Assembly: GCF_037482165.1 (NCBI RefSeq)
Contig: NZ_CP148048.1
Location: 992,001 to 1,056,000, forward strand
Source of the DNA: Parvimonas micra
GTDB taxonomy: Bacteria; Bacillota; Clostridia; Tissierellales; Peptoniphilaceae
Length of the DNA: 64,000 nucleotides
Direction of reading: 5' to 3'
Shown piece after piece: positions 1-9,186 of this stretch; position 1 is the first letter of the stretch, and each line of letters starts with the position of its first letter. The translations under genes and the position numbers were made by a program. Under the pieces are notes generated by a model that was not told the DNA's origin, did no database searches, and saw only the letters and a program-made list of their open reading frames with translations.

Positions 1-224
1 ATATTAAGAGCTACACCATTTCCGATTACTGATGTTGTATGCTTATAAAAAACACCTGAAGGTAGTAAATGTAATGCAAACCTTCCATACTCATTTATGA
101 TAGTATGTCCTGCATTGGAACCTCCTTGAAATCTAACAATTATATCAGCATTTTCAGCTAACATATCTGTTATCTTTCCTTTTCCTTCGTCTCCCCAATT
201 TGCTCCAACTACTGCTTTAACCAT
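1..224 (-). CDS. purA: Adenylosuccinate synthetase, N-terminal part (runs off the window)
   Basis: PurA joins IMP and aspartate using GTP, the first committed step from IMP to AMP. Only the first 74 codons lie in the window. They contain the family's N-terminal signature: [14 protein letters not shown] from about residue 7, the phosphate-binding glycine loop, followed by [12 protein letters not shown], the IMP/GTP-site region. The ATG at 224 follows an AGGAGG ribosome binding site. The gene starts 14 bp after the stop of the upstream PAP2-family gene, so it may be cotranscribed with the two phosphatases. The rest of the protein lies outside the window. Confidence 0.95.
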   Translation of the reverse strand, partial: MVKAVVGANWGDEGKGKITDMLAENADIIVRFQGGSNAGHTIINEYGRFALHLLPSGVFYKHTTSVIGNGVALN

Positions 225-238
225 AAATCCTCCTAATA

Positions 239-850
239 TTAAAACAAAAATTTATAATAAAATCCAATATTATACAAATATACTGTCCAACTAAAAAATA
301 CAAGTCCTACTAAGGAACCAAAAACAACATCCGAAAACCAATGAACTCCAACAACAATTCTACTTATTGCAATACTAAGTCCAAACAAAATACCTACAGT
401 AATCCAAAAAGGAAATGAGCTATGACCATTAAACAAAACATACATTACAGTAGGATAAAAACTTAATCCTATACAAGAATGTCCACTCGGAAAGCTATAT
501 CCCCAGTATTTTATATCAGAATGTGAAACTGGACGTTCTCTTCTAAATAAAAATTTAAAAGAATTTAAAAATATCATATTAAATAGCGATGAATTCAAAA
601 TCGCACTTGCTAACACATAATTTTTTTCTGAAACAGAATAAAAGAAGATAGGAAAAATAATAATAAGTGAAGTTACAACATCTCCCATTGAAGTTATATG
701 CTTCATTGAAGATTTTAAAAATCTTAAATTATTATTTTGAAAAAAATTCTTCAACTTTAAATCTATTAAAAAATTCTGTTTCTTTAATTTATTTCCAACT
801 ATTGATGTAAAAATAAATACAACAACAGTAAAGATAATAAGATATAACAT
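239..850 (-). CDS. PAP2-family membrane phosphatase, copy A
   Basis: Likely integral-membrane phosphatidic acid phosphatase type 2 protein of about 203 residues; such enzymes dephosphorylate lipid phosphates, including undecaprenyl pyrophosphate. All three PAP2 motifs are visible: KFLFRRERP near residue 99, FPSGHS near 120 with the acid/base histidine, and [12 protein letters not shown] near 163 with the nucleophilic histidine. Hydrophobic segments surround them. The ATG at 850 is chosen because GGAGGG sits just upstream; a TTG 12 nt earlier lies inside that ribosome binding site. The start overlaps the stop of the upstream paralogue (TAATG). The substrate cannot be told from the sequence. 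Confidence 0.85.
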   Translation of the reverse strand: MLYLIIFTVVVFIFTSIVGNKLKKQNFLIDLKLKNFFQNNNLRFLKSSMKHITSMGDVVTSLIIIFPIFFYSVSEKNYVLASAILNSSLFNMIFLNSFKFLFRRERPVSHSDIKYWGYSFPSGHSCIGLSFYPTVMYVLFNGHSSFPFWITVGILFGLSIAISRIVVGVHWFSDVVFGSLVGLVFFSWTVYLYNIGFYYKFLF

Positions 851-1479
851 TAATCCCTCCAAAAATTAAGATATATCAATTTTGCCAAATTATAACAAAA
901 ATATCCTAATACAAGTCCTACAATAACATCAGTTGGCCAATGAACTCCTAAAATAACTCTACTTATTGCTATTAAAAAAATCATAATATAAATAGTTATA
1001 TCTATAATTCTACTCTTAAATTTTTCATGTAACAAAAATCTAAAAGTTAAATAAAAAGCTGAAAAATTCATAGCATGTCCACTTGGATAACTAAAACCAC
1101 TCATATTTATAATAAAAAATTCAATAGGTCTTTTTCTTAAAACAATATGTTTAATTAACTCATTTAACATATACGTTAATAGTAATGTAGCAATTAAAAG
1201 CAAAAACTCTTTTTTCAAATTGTTATAATAAAAATATACTCCAAAAGGAACAAATAAAATAAAATAAGTTTTTCCATCTCCCAAAGATGTTATAAATTTA
1301 ATAAAATTTAGGAGTATATAATTTTTGTTAAAAATATTATTACTTTGAACCAAAGTCATAATTTTATAGTCAACACTATTAGTCAGTTCTATACTCTTTA
1401 GAAAGAAACCAAAAATAATGCTACAAATAAAAACTATAAAAAATAAAACAATAAATTGTCTTAATTTTAATTTTTCCAT
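850..1479 (-). CDS. PAP2-family membrane phosphatase, copy B
   Basis: Second PAP2 protein of 209 residues, with an N-terminal hydrophobic helix (residues 8-28) and several later membrane segments. Catalytic motifs are KHIVLRKRP near residue 110, YPSGHA near 131 and SRVILGVHWPTD near 172, so the active site looks intact. It precedes copy A with a one-base stop/start overlap, which implies translational coupling. An AGGAGG site precedes the ATG, and a sigma-70 type promoter lies about 20-50 bp upstream. Two adjacent diverged copies suggest an old tandem duplication with possibly different lipid phosphate substrates. BcrC-like undecaprenyl pyrophosphatase activity is possible but unproven. Confidence 0.85.
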   Translation of the reverse strand: MEKLKLRQFIVLFFIVFICSIIFGFFLKSIELTNSVDYKIMTLVQSNNIFNKNYILLNFIKFITSLGDGKTYFILFVPFGVYFYYNNLKKEFLLLIATLLLTYMLNELIKHIVLRKRPIEFFIINMSGFSYPSGHAMNFSAFYLTFRFLLHEKFKSRIIDITIYIMIFLIAISRVILGVHWPTDVIVGLVLGYFCYNLAKLIYLNFWRD

Positions 1480-1500
1480 TTTTCCTCCTAAACCAAAATA

Positions 1501-1529
1501 ATTATATCATAAATTGAATTATTAATCAA
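1501..1529 (-). promoter_or_regulatory. Promoter for the PAP2 gene pair
   Basis: On the minus strand TTGATT (1529-1524) and TATAAT (1506-1501) are separated by 17 bp, 21 bp upstream of the start codon at 1479. Confidence 0.7.
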
Positions 1530-1549
1530 AAGATTACATATCTTTTAAC

Positions 1550-1593
1550 AAAAAAACTACTATAAAATTACAAAAATTTAATAGTAGTTTTTT
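1550..1593. terminator. Bidirectional-looking hairpin with T runs
   Basis: The inverted repeat ACTACTAT/ATAGTAGT is flanked by an A run on one side and a T run on the other, so it could stop transcription on either strand. It separates the glutaredoxin gene from the PAP2 promoter. Confidence 0.6.
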
Positions 1594-1668
1594 AGAAAAT
1601 ATATTTATTTTCAAATAATTTAGTAATATATTAAATAAGTATTTTTAATATTTTTAAAAATAAGCACA

Positions 1669-1697
1669 AAAAAAGTTCAGCAATTTTACTGAACCTC
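1669..1697 (-). terminator. Intrinsic terminator after the glutaredoxin-like gene
   Basis: On the minus strand GGTTCAG, a short AT loop and CTGAACC-like pairing (GTTCAG/CTGAAC) are followed by a T7 run, 20 bp past the stop at 1718. Confidence 0.85.
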
Positions 1698-1717
1698 TTA
1701 AAATCATTATTTTAATA

Positions 1718-1948
1718 TTATAATCCTAATGCTTTTGATAATTCAGCTTTATCAAAGCCAACCATTTCTACATCATCAACACAGATTACAGGAACACCCA
1801 TATGTCCTTTCGCCATTAATTCTTTTCTAGCTTCTAAATCAGTTGAAACATTTTTTTCAACATAATCGATATTATTTGCTTTTAAGAATTCTTTTGCTTG
1901 TTTACAATAAGTACAAGACTCACTTGAATATACTACTACTTTTGCCAT
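1718..1948 (-). CDS. Glutaredoxin-like thiol-disulfide oxidoreductase (NrdH/Grx type)
   Basis: A 76-residue single thioredoxin-fold protein, the usual size for NrdH or bacterial glutaredoxin. The redox site is SCTYC (Cys12 and Cys15) after a VVVYSS strand. The cis-proline motif GVPVI follows near residue 52, and a GFDKAEL segment ends the fold. Such proteins pass electrons from NADPH or glutathione/thioredoxin reductase to targets such as ribonucleotide reductase; the partner is not encoded here. GGGGG precedes the ATG. The gene follows rsmA by 126 bp and ends at a clear terminator, so it may be the last gene of the long dnaJ-rsmA run or have its own promoter. Confidence 0.85.
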   Translation of the reverse strand: MAKVVVYSSESCTYCKQAKEFLKANNIDYVEKNVSTDLEARKELMAKGHMGVPVICVDDVEMVGFDKAELSKALGL

Positions 1949-2074
1949 TTTTTTGCCCCCTAATAAATTTTTTTCGATAGTTTAAATATTTGTAATATTT
2001 ATTCAGTAATTTTATACCCCTTGATTTTTTATTTAAACAAAGTATTACTTATTTTTTCTTAGTTTTTCAACAAT

Positions 2075-2917
2075 TTATAAATTTTCATATTCTCTAGCAA
2101 TATTTTTAAAATCTTCTAGAGATAATTTTTCTGCCCTTGTCCTAGTATCTATACCTAGTTTTTCCAAAACCTTAATAATTTTTTCTTTTTCTATACCAGA
2201 CTTGCAAAATGAATTTAAAACTGTTTTTCTTCTATTTTCAAAGCCATTTTTTATAAGTTTAAACATCGTTTTTTCATACTCAAATTTTTCTTTTTTAAGT
2301 TTCATATTTACAACAGCGCTATCTACATTTGGTGCAGGAACGAATACATTTCTTGACACATTGAAAGCTATATTAGCATCAGCATAATATTTTACAAATA
2401 AACTTATGCTTGAATTATCTTTACTATTTTCATCTGCAACAAGTCTTTGAGCAACTTCTTTTTGAACCATTATAGTTATGGATTCTAAATCTAAATCACT
2501 CTCTAAAAGTTTTGTTATTATTGGTGTTGTCACATAATATGGTAAATTCGCAACCACAACTATTTTTTTTTGCATAAATTTTTCTTCAATAAGCTTTTTA
2601 AAATCTATTTTTAGTGCGTCGGATTGAACAAATTCAAAATTATCATATTCACTAAGTGTATAATCTAAAACTTCTTTCAATCTTGTATCAATCTCTATTG
2701 AAACAACTTTTCCAGCTTTTTCAAGTAAAAACTTTGTAAGAACTCCAAAACCCGGGCCTATTTCGATTACTCCATAATCTTTATCAACAGCTGAAACTTC
2801 AACTATCTTTTCTAAGATATTTCTATCTGTTAAAAAATTTTGTCCAAAATTTTTAGAAAATGAAAATCCGAATTTATCACAAATTTCTTTTATTACCGAT
2901 AATTTATATAAATCCAT
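2075..2917 (-). CDS. rsmA: 16S rRNA dimethyladenosine transferase RsmA (KsgA)
   Basis: RsmA dimethylates two adjacent adenosines in helix 45 of 16S rRNA during late small-subunit maturation. The 280-residue protein has the expected order: QNFLTDRNILEKIV near residue 26, the SAM-binding EIGPGFGVLT near 52, the catalytic ANLPYYVTTPI (NLPY motif) near 123, and the C-terminal helical domain ending in a RAEKLSLEDF signature. It begins 2 bp after the stop of rnmV, with GAGGAAG before the ATG. The rnmV-rsmA pairing is conserved in Firmicutes, linking 5S and 16S maturation. Confidence 0.96.
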   Translation of the reverse strand: MDLYKLSVIKEICDKFGFSFSKNFGQNFLTDRNILEKIVEVSAVDKDYGVIEIGPGFGVLTKFLLEKAGKVVSIEIDTRLKEVLDYTLSEYDNFEFVQSDALKIDFKKLIEEKFMQKKIVVVANLPYYVTTPIITKLLESDLDLESITIMVQKEVAQRLVADENSKDNSSISLFVKYYADANIAFNVSRNVFVPAPNVDSAVVNMKLKKEKFEYEKTMFKLIKNGFENRRKTVLNSFCKSGIEKEKIIKVLEKLGIDTRTRAEKLSLEDFKNIAREYENL

Positions 2918-2918
2918 T

Positions 2919-3470
2919 TTAAACTTCCTCTCCTAAAAATTTTTTAACAGCTGTAATTAATTCGCTTTCAGTTATTCCAAAACTATTTAATCTCTTTACA
3001 AATTGTTTTGAATTACAATATCCAATTTTAAAATAATCACAAAGTTTTTCTCTAAGCTCTTTACTATTCCCCGTTCCACTAATTCCTAAAGTAGTTAAAA
3101 GGGTTAAGTCTATTTCATCTTTTCTCTCCAGAACCGTTACTTTTGCATTTTCAATAGCTTCGATAATATCTTCAACTTTTGCATTTTCAACTCCAACATT
3201 ATCTCCTTTAAGTGCAAGACTCCTACTTAAAAATGCATTTTTACAGTTTGGTATTACTCTATTTATATTTTTTCTAATCTTTTCTCCTGCATAGTCGGGA
3301 TCGGTAAAAACTATTATTCCACATTTTTCATTTGCCTCTTTTAATTTTTTTAGCAAATTTTTAGAAAAATGAGTTCCATTTGTTGCAATAACATCACAAT
3401 CAAAGGCAGACTTAACTTTTGAAATATCGTCTTTTCCTTCAACTACTATTATTTCTTTGATTTTTTTCAT
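2919..3470 (-). CDS. rnmV: Ribonuclease M5
   Basis: RNase M5 makes the final cuts that produce mature 5S rRNA, using a TOPRIM active site. The 183-residue protein opens with the TOPRIM motif IIVVEGKDDISKVK, with the catalytic glutamate at about residue 11. It continues with VFTDPDYAGEKIRK, which carries the DxD metal site. The short C-terminal region corresponds to the 5S/L18-binding domain. Start: ATG after GAGG, with the stop of tatD 2 bp upstream. The order tatD-rnmV-rsmA matches Bacillus. It is of local interest because the same window carries several 5S copies, one rearranged. Confidence 0.95.
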   Translation of the reverse strand: MKKIKEIIVVEGKDDISKVKSAFDCDVIATNGTHFSKNLLKKLKEANEKCGIIVFTDPDYAGEKIRKNINRVIPNCKNAFLSRSLALKGDNVGVENAKVEDIIEAIENAKVTVLERKDEIDLTLLTTLGISGTGNSKELREKLCDYFKIGYCNSKQFVKRLNSFGITESELITAVKKFLGEEV

Positions 3471-3471
3471 A

Positions 3472-4242
3472 TTAATCCTCTATTGAAAAAAGATTTCTGA
3501 CATTACTATTCGTATTATAGATTAAATCATTCAATTCCATTTCTTTAAGTTCCGCAACTTTTTCAGCAGTGAATCTTACAAATTTCGGTTCATTTCTCTT
3601 TCCACGATTTGGTTCAGGAGTTAAATATGGACTGTCTGTTTCCACGAGCAAATTGTCTAGTGGAATTGTCTTTACCATTTCTCTAACATTAACTGCATTT
3701 TTAAAAGTTACCGTTCCTGAAATAGAAATATAGTAACCAAGCTCCATAAATCTTTTTGCCATCTCGCTTGAACCTGTGTAACAATGCATTACGCCTTTTA
3801 CCTTACCTTTAAATTCAGATAGAATATCATAAGTATCTCCCATAGCATCTCTAGTATGAATGATTACCGGTAGTTTTCTCTTTTCAGCGATTTCAAGTTG
3901 TTTTCTAAAAATTTCTTTTTGTTTTTCTCTTGGAGAATTGTCATAATAGTAATCTAGTCCAATCTCTCCAATCGCAACTATTTTTTCACTAAAAGACATT
4001 TCATAAACTTTTTTTAAGTCCTCATCAGTTACATCTTCGACTTCATGAGGATGAATTCCTACTGCTCCATATACTCTATCATATTTTTTTACAATTTCAA
4101 TTATTTTTTCACTTGATGATATATCAGAAGCAGGATCTACTATAAAGTCAATTCCATCTTCTTCAAAATTTGAAATCACTATTTCTCTATCTTGATCAAA
4201 TTTTTCATCATCAATATGACAGTGACTATCTACTATTTTCAT
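3472..4242 (-). CDS. tatD: TatD-family metal-dependent deoxyribonuclease
   Basis: A 256-residue TIM-barrel amidohydrolase-fold protein of the TatD family, metal-dependent 3'-5' nucleases connected with DNA repair and RNA quality control. The metal-binding SHCHID is at residues 6-11. It is followed by the family signatures GEIGLDYYYDN, IIHTRDA, MHCYTGS and VETDSPYLTPEPNRGKRNEP, which carry the remaining ligands. Length is normal. The ATG overlaps the stop of metG by one base (TAATG), showing translational coupling. The metG-tatD neighbourhood is widely conserved in Firmicutes. Confidence 0.93.
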   Translation of the reverse strand: MKIVDSHCHIDDEKFDQDREIVISNFEEDGIDFIVDPASDISSSEKIIEIVKKYDRVYGAVGIHPHEVEDVTDEDLKKVYEMSFSEKIVAIGEIGLDYYYDNSPREKQKEIFRKQLEIAEKRKLPVIIHTRDAMGDTYDILSEFKGKVKGVMHCYTGSSEMAKRFMELGYYISISGTVTFKNAVNVREMVKTIPLDNLLVETDSPYLTPEPNRGKRNEPKFVRFTAEKVAELKEMELNDLIYNTNSNVRNLFSIED

Positions 4243-6191
4243 TATGATACCTTTGATCCTTCTTTAACATCATTTAAAACAGTCAATACACTTAAATTCT
4301 CATCATCAGATGCAGCAAGTATCATTCCATTACTTTCCACACCTCTTAAATTAACCGGTTTTAAATTTGTAACAACAATAACTTTTTTACCTATAAGGTC
4401 TTTTTCAGAATAGTATTTTCTTATTCCTGAAACTATAGTTCTAACTTCTCCACCAATATCAATTTTAGAAACTAAAAGTCTATCAGCTTTTGGATGAGGC
4501 TCGCATTCTAAGATTTTTCCTACCTTAAGTTCAACTTTAGCAAAGTCATCTATTGTTATTAGTTCATTTTCTTTAACATCTTCTTTAACTTCATCCGCTC
4601 CTGAATTTTTCTTCTTTCTCATCTCAATAAGTTCAGAATTTTTTTGAATAATTATTTCTAATTCTTTGTCAACATCAAGCCTATCAAATAAATTCTTTCC
4701 TTTACAAACTTTAGTACCAACTCCAAGTAATCCAAATTTAGTTAAGTCTTCATAAGAATAATTTGAATAACCTATTTGTTCATTTATTTTAGATGAAGTT
4801 TCTTTCATAAAAGGTTTAATTAATCCTGAAATAATTCTTATACTTTCAAGTAAATTATAAATTACAGTTTTCAATCTTTCTTCTTTTTGTTCTTTAATCA
4901 AAGCCCAAGGAGTTGTTTCATCAATATATTTATTAGTTCTTCTAACTAATTTCCATATTTCTTCAAGAGCCATTGAAAAATTAAGTTTATCCATCAACTC
5001 TGCAACTCTATCTCTAGTAGTAGTGGCAATTTCGATTAAATCATTATCAAGTTCAGTTAATTCTGTTTGAGAAGGAACAAAACCATCAAAATACTTTTCA
5101 CACATTGCCACTGATCTTGAAACTAAGTTCCCTAAGTCATTTACAAGGTCTGAATTAATTCTGTTTAACATTTTAGTATAAGTGAAATTACCATCTTGCC
5201 CAAAAGTAAATTCTCTTAGCATAAAATATCTTAATGCATCCATTCCATATCTTTCTATAATTGGTTCAGCATAAACAATATTTCCCTTGCTTTTACTCAT
5301 CTTATCATCATCAAATAAAATCCATCCATGTCCGAAAATTTTCTTTGGCAATGGTAAATCTAAAGCCATTAAAATTGCAGGCCAAATAATTGCATGGAAA
5401 CGCATGATTTCCTTACCAATTAAATGAACATCACAAGGCCAAAATTTATTGAACTTTTCTTCATCTGTTCCATAACCAATACCTGTTAAATAACAACTTA
5501 AGGCATCTATCCAAACGTAAACAACATGCTTTTCATCAAAGGGAACTTTAACACCCCAATCAAAACTTGAACGTGTAACGGATAAATCAGTTAAACCTTC
5601 ATTAATGAAACTTATCATTTCGTTTTTTCTTGATTCTGGTTGAATGAAATCAGGATTTTCTTCATATAATTTTAAAAGTCTATCTTGATATTTAGAAAGT
5701 CTAAAGAAGTATGTTTCTTCTTCACTAGGAGAAACTTCTCTACCACAGTCAGGACATTTATTTCCTTCAACTAGTTGGCTTTCAGTCCAAAAGGCTTCAC
5801 AAGGAACACAATACATTCCTTTATAACTCCCTTTATAAATTTCTCCCTTTTCATAAAGTTTTGTAAAAATTTCACTTACATTTTTTTCGTGAATTTTATC
5901 TGTACTTCTAACAAAAGCATCAAAATCTATATCTAAAGTTCTCCAAAGTTCTTTTGCACTTTCAACAATGGGATCAATATATTCCAATGGAGCTTTACCA
6001 GCTTTTATAGCGGATTCTTGTAATTTTTGACCATGTTCATCAGTTCCAGTTGTAAAAAATACATCAAAACCTTGAGCTTGTTTATATTTCTTTAACACAT
6101 CTGCAACAATTGTTGTATAAGTATGACCCAAATGTAAATTACTATTTGGATAATAAATAGGTGTTGTCAAATAAAAGTTTTTCTTTTCCAA
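4242..6191 (-). CDS. metG: Methionyl-tRNA synthetase
   Basis: Charges tRNA-Met with methionine in the cytoplasm. The 649-residue class I enzyme has the HIGH-type motif HLGH within TTPIYYPNSNLHLGHTY near residue 21, a zinc site of one pair of CxxC knuckles (YCVPC and KCPDC, about residues 127-150), and KMSKSKGN near 300. A C-terminal EMAP-II/tRNA-binding domain from about residue 545 includes KVGKILECEPHPKADRLLV. The start is TTG, the only good choice: AGGAGG lies 7 nt upstream, and protein similarity begins at once. It lies 17 bp after mtaB in the same operon. Confidence 0.97.
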   Translation of the reverse strand: MEKKNFYLTTPIYYPNSNLHLGHTYTTIVADVLKKYKQAQGFDVFFTTGTDEHGQKLQESAIKAGKAPLEYIDPIVESAKELWRTLDIDFDAFVRSTDKIHEKNVSEIFTKLYEKGEIYKGSYKGMYCVPCEAFWTESQLVEGNKCPDCGREVSPSEEETYFFRLSKYQDRLLKLYEENPDFIQPESRKNEMISFINEGLTDLSVTRSSFDWGVKVPFDEKHVVYVWIDALSCYLTGIGYGTDEEKFNKFWPCDVHLIGKEIMRFHAIIWPAILMALDLPLPKKIFGHGWILFDDDKMSKSKGNIVYAEPIIERYGMDALRYFMLREFTFGQDGNFTYTKMLNRINSDLVNDLGNLVSRSVAMCEKYFDGFVPSQTELTELDNDLIEIATTTRDRVAELMDKLNFSMALEEIWKLVRRTNKYIDETTPWALIKEQKEERLKTVIYNLLESIRIISGLIKPFMKETSSKINEQIGYSNYSYEDLTKFGLLGVGTKVCKGKNLFDRLDVDKELEIIIQKNSELIEMRKKKNSGADEVKEDVKENELITIDDFAKVELKVGKILECEPHPKADRLLVSKIDIGGEVRTIVSGIRKYYSEKDLIGKKVIVVTNLKPVNLRGVESNGMILAASDDENLSVLTVLNDVKEGSKVS

Positions 6192-6208
6192 AATAAGCCT
6201 CCTAATTT

Positions 6209-7519
6209 TTAAATCTTTATTTTACTTGCTAATCCAAATATTTCTTCTCCTTCAACCGAAATACCATTGCAATAAACAACTTTGTTTTTCATATCTTCAT
6301 TATACGGAGCAGAAAATCTTATATAATTTCTTGTATAACCTACAAGTCTATTTCCATTAATATTTTCTTCAAATAAAACTTCATGTTTTTCTGAAAGTTC
6401 TTTTTTCAAAAATTCTGTCGTCATATCCTTTGCTAATAGGATTAATTCATTACTTCTAAATTTCTTTACGTTTCCATCAACCTGTTCCTTAAAATCAAAA
6501 GCAGGAGTTCCCTTTCTCTTTGAATATTTAAAAACATGAATTTTAGAAAATCCTATTTCTTTTACAAAATTTAATGTCTCTTGAAAATCCTCGTCATTTT
6601 CTCCTGGAAATCCAACAATAATATCAGTTGTAAGAGCAACATTTGGAAAAATTTCTTTTATCATTCTAACTTTTTTTCTATACATATCAGTTGTATATCT
6701 TCTATTCATAAGTTTTAAAATTTTATCGCAACCGCTTTGTAAAGACAAATGAAAATGCTCACAAACTTTTTTACAATTTTTTAATCTAATTAAGAAATCT
6801 TCAGAAATAATTCCCGCTTCTATGGAGCTAAGTCTTATTCTGTCAAGATTTTCGATAGTAGATAATTTTTCTATAACATCAATAAGTCTAGTATCATTTC
6901 CTAAATCAAGTCCATAAGAACCAACATGAATCCCTGTTATTATGACTTCCTTATATCCATTATTCGCAAGTTTTACAGCTTCTTCATATATATCATCAAT
7001 TGGTCTTGACTTAATCGGTCCTCTTGCATAAGGAATTATGCAGTATGTACAAAACATATTACAGCCTTCTTGAATTTTTATATATGCTCTTGTTTTACTT
7101 TCTTGATTTTCTATTGACAATACGTCAAAACCACAATCCTTTGTAAGTTCTGAAACGATATTAAACTTTAAATTCGACTTCTTTGATTCTTCACATAATT
7201 CAACTATTCTAGCTCTATTTTTAGTTCCAATAATTACATCTACATCCTCAATTGCAGAAATTTCATCAGGTGCAACCTGAGAGTAACAACCTACTACAGC
7301 TAAAATAGCATCCTTATTCAATTTTTTCGCTCTGGAAATAAATTGTCTTGATTTCCTATCGCTCAAATTTGTAACTGTACAAGTATTTATAACATATACA
7401 TCACATATATCATTTTCATTACAAATCTCATACCCTCGTTTCTTAAATAACTCCTGCATAGCTTCAGTTTCATACTGATTAACTTTGCAACCCAGAGTTA
7501 AAAAACTAACTTTATTCAT
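6209..7519 (-). CDS. mtaB: tRNA t6A37 methylthiotransferase MtaB
   Basis: Radical SAM enzyme that adds a methylthio group to N6-threonylcarbamoyladenosine-37 of tRNAs reading ANN codons. Of 436 residues, the N-terminal UPF0004 domain starts FLTLGCKVNQYETEAM and carries three cluster cysteines. The radical SAM motif is EGCNMFCTYC near residue 147, followed by IPYARGPIKSR. A TRAM-like domain ends the protein. The ATG at 7519 is preferred over an in-frame ATG at 7540 because GTAGGAGG lies directly before it and the longer form would overlap rsmE. The dnaJ-prmA-rsmE-mtaB order is the Bacillus arrangement. Confidence 0.95.
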   Translation of the reverse strand: MNKVSFLTLGCKVNQYETEAMQELFKKRGYEICNENDICDVYVINTCTVTNLSDRKSRQFISRAKKLNKDAILAVVGCYSQVAPDEISAIEDVDVIIGTKNRARIVELCEESKKSNLKFNIVSELTKDCGFDVLSIENQESKTRAYIKIQEGCNMFCTYCIIPYARGPIKSRPIDDIYEEAVKLANNGYKEVIITGIHVGSYGLDLGNDTRLIDVIEKLSTIENLDRIRLSSIEAGIISEDFLIRLKNCKKVCEHFHLSLQSGCDKILKLMNRRYTTDMYRKKVRMIKEIFPNVALTTDIIVGFPGENDEDFQETLNFVKEIGFSKIHVFKYSKRKGTPAFDFKEQVDGNVKKFRSNELILLAKDMTTEFLKKELSEKHEVLFEENINGNRLVGYTRNYIRFSAPYNEDMKNKVVYCNGISVEGEEIFGLASKIKI

Positions 7520-7526
7520 AAACCTC

Positions 7527-8255
7527 CTACATAAATTCATATTGCAAAATTGAAAGTAAATTTATGCCTGCAGTCTCCGTTCTCAAAATTCTAGCTCCAA
7601 GGCCAATGCTGAAAGCTCCATTATTAATTAAAAACTCAACTTCTTCTCTTTCAAAACCGCCCTCCGAACCTATTAAAATAAATATATCCTTACCAGAATT
7701 TTCTGTTTTTATTTTTATAATTACATCCCTTAAAGAAATATTTTTATCCTCTTCATAAGCTACAAGTAAGTAATTATCTCCTACAAAATTTATAATATCC
7801 TTAATTTGTATTAATTCATTGATTTTAGGAACAATTAATCTCTTTGATTGCTTTGATGCCTCATAAGAAATTTTTTGTAATCTTTCAATTTTTTTACTCT
7901 CTTTTTTTTCGTCAAATTTTACGATACATCTTTTTGAATTAACCAAAGTAATATCGTATACTCCTAGTTCAACAGCTTTTTGAACTATTAAATCTATTTT
8001 TTCACCCTTTGCCAAACATTGCAATAGATGAATTTTAATTTTTGATTCAGTATTTTCTGAAATTTTTTCCAAATTATAAACAGAAATATATTTATCACAA
8101 ATCTCTATATTCCCAATATAAAGTTCCCCTAAAACTACTACCTCAATTTTTTCATCTTCTGCAATTCTAAGAACTTTTTTTATATGATTATAGTCATCTC
8201 CGTATATTTTAACTTTTCCATCTAAGATAGACTCGTCAGTAAAAAATCTATGCAT
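7527..8255 (-). CDS. rsmE: 16S rRNA m3U1498 methyltransferase RsmE
   Basis: SPOUT-class methyltransferase that methylates N3 of U1498 in 16S rRNA. At 242 residues it is of normal size. The N-terminal PUA-like part begins MHRFFTDES, the usual family start. The C-terminal knot shows LIGSEGGFEREEVEFL and LGARILRTETAGINLLSIL, where SAM binds. The ATG at 8255 is chosen because AAGGAGA precedes it and the family starts there; an in-frame start 15 nt upstream lies over the ribosome binding site. It overlaps the end of prmA by 8 bp. Confidence 0.95.
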   Translation of the reverse strand: MHRFFTDESILDGKVKIYGDDYNHIKKVLRIAEDEKIEVVVLGELYIGNIEICDKYISVYNLEKISENTESKIKIHLLQCLAKGEKIDLIVQKAVELGVYDITLVNSKRCIVKFDEKKESKKIERLQKISYEASKQSKRLIVPKINELIQIKDIINFVGDNYLLVAYEEDKNISLRDVIIKIKTENSGKDIFILIGSEGGFEREEVEFLINNGAFSIGLGARILRTETAGINLLSILQYEFM

Positions 8256-9186
8256 TCTTTCTCCTTGCAATTACACAAACCCAATCTTTGTTTTTGTTTA
8301 CTTCCAAAATTTCAAAATTATTTTTTATCAAGGCGTTTTCAACATCGGAATATTTTTCTTCTATTATTCCAGAACCAATAAAAATTCCTTCATCTTTTAT
8401 AAATTTACTTATATCATCCAATAATTTTACTAAAATATGTGCAAGAATATTAGCAACAATTACATCTGCTTTTGAATTTAATTTTTCACATAAATCTCCA
8501 TGATGAACAATAATTCTATCCTCAACTTTATTTAGCTTAGCATTTTCTAAAGTTGCCTCAACCCCTAAGATGTCAATGTCAACGGCTTCTACTTTTTTTG
8601 CTCCTAGTTTCAAAGCTCCAACAGATAAAATTCCACTTCCTGAACCTATATCAAAAACAGTTTTATCTTTTAAATCTATCTTTTCGATAGCTTCTAAACA
8701 TAAAGATGTAGTTTCATGAGTTCCCGTACCAAAAGCCATACCCGGATCTAATTCGATCATAATTTCATTTTCAGCTAAATTATAATCTTCCCAAGTAGGT
8801 TTTATAATGAAATTCTTACCAACCTTTGTAGGTTTATAATATTTTTTCCACTCATTTGCCCAATCTTCGGTTTTTATTTTTGAATCTATTTTTAAAATGA
8901 CTTTTTCGTTGTATTCTCTTTCAAATTCTGAAATTCTCTCTTGTAAAATTTGCAAATTTTCTTCAATTTCATCGTCATTTTTTAAATAAGTCTTAACAGT
9001 AATAAAATCACTTTTTTCAAAATCATCCTCATCTAAAACTACCCAATAAGGCTTTTCTTTTGCAAATTTCTCATAATCTCTTGAGTCTTTTATATTTATT
9101 CCATCAATATCAAATAAATAAAGTATTCCAACTATATTGTCTTCAAATTGATTTTTTACTACAACCTCAATTTCAGTCCAGTCCAT
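8248..9186 (-). CDS. prmA: Ribosomal protein L11 methyltransferase PrmA
   Basis: Trimethylates ribosomal protein L11. The 312-residue protein has a less conserved N-terminal L11-recognition region rich in acidic residues. The Rossmann methyltransferase domain follows, with ELDPGMAFGTGTHETTSLCL near residue 146, the SAM loop DIGSGSGILSVGALKLGA near 178 and VANILAHIL near 243. The ATG overlaps the dnaJ stop by one base, with AAAGGAG upstream inside dnaJ. It is the second gene of the dnaJ-prmA-rsmE-mtaB operon. No odd features. Confidence 0.95.
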   Translation of the reverse strand: MDWTEIEVVVKNQFEDNIVGILYLFDIDGINIKDSRDYEKFAKEKPYWVVLDEDDFEKSDFITVKTYLKNDDEIEENLQILQERISEFEREYNEKVILKIDSKIKTEDWANEWKKYYKPTKVGKNFIIKPTWEDYNLAENEIMIELDPGMAFGTGTHETTSLCLEAIEKIDLKDKTVFDIGSGSGILSVGALKLGAKKVEAVDIDILGVEATLENAKLNKVEDRIIVHHGDLCEKLNSKADVIVANILAHILVKLLDDISKFIKDEGIFIGSGIIEEKYSDVENALIKNNFEILEVNKNKDWVCVIARRKNA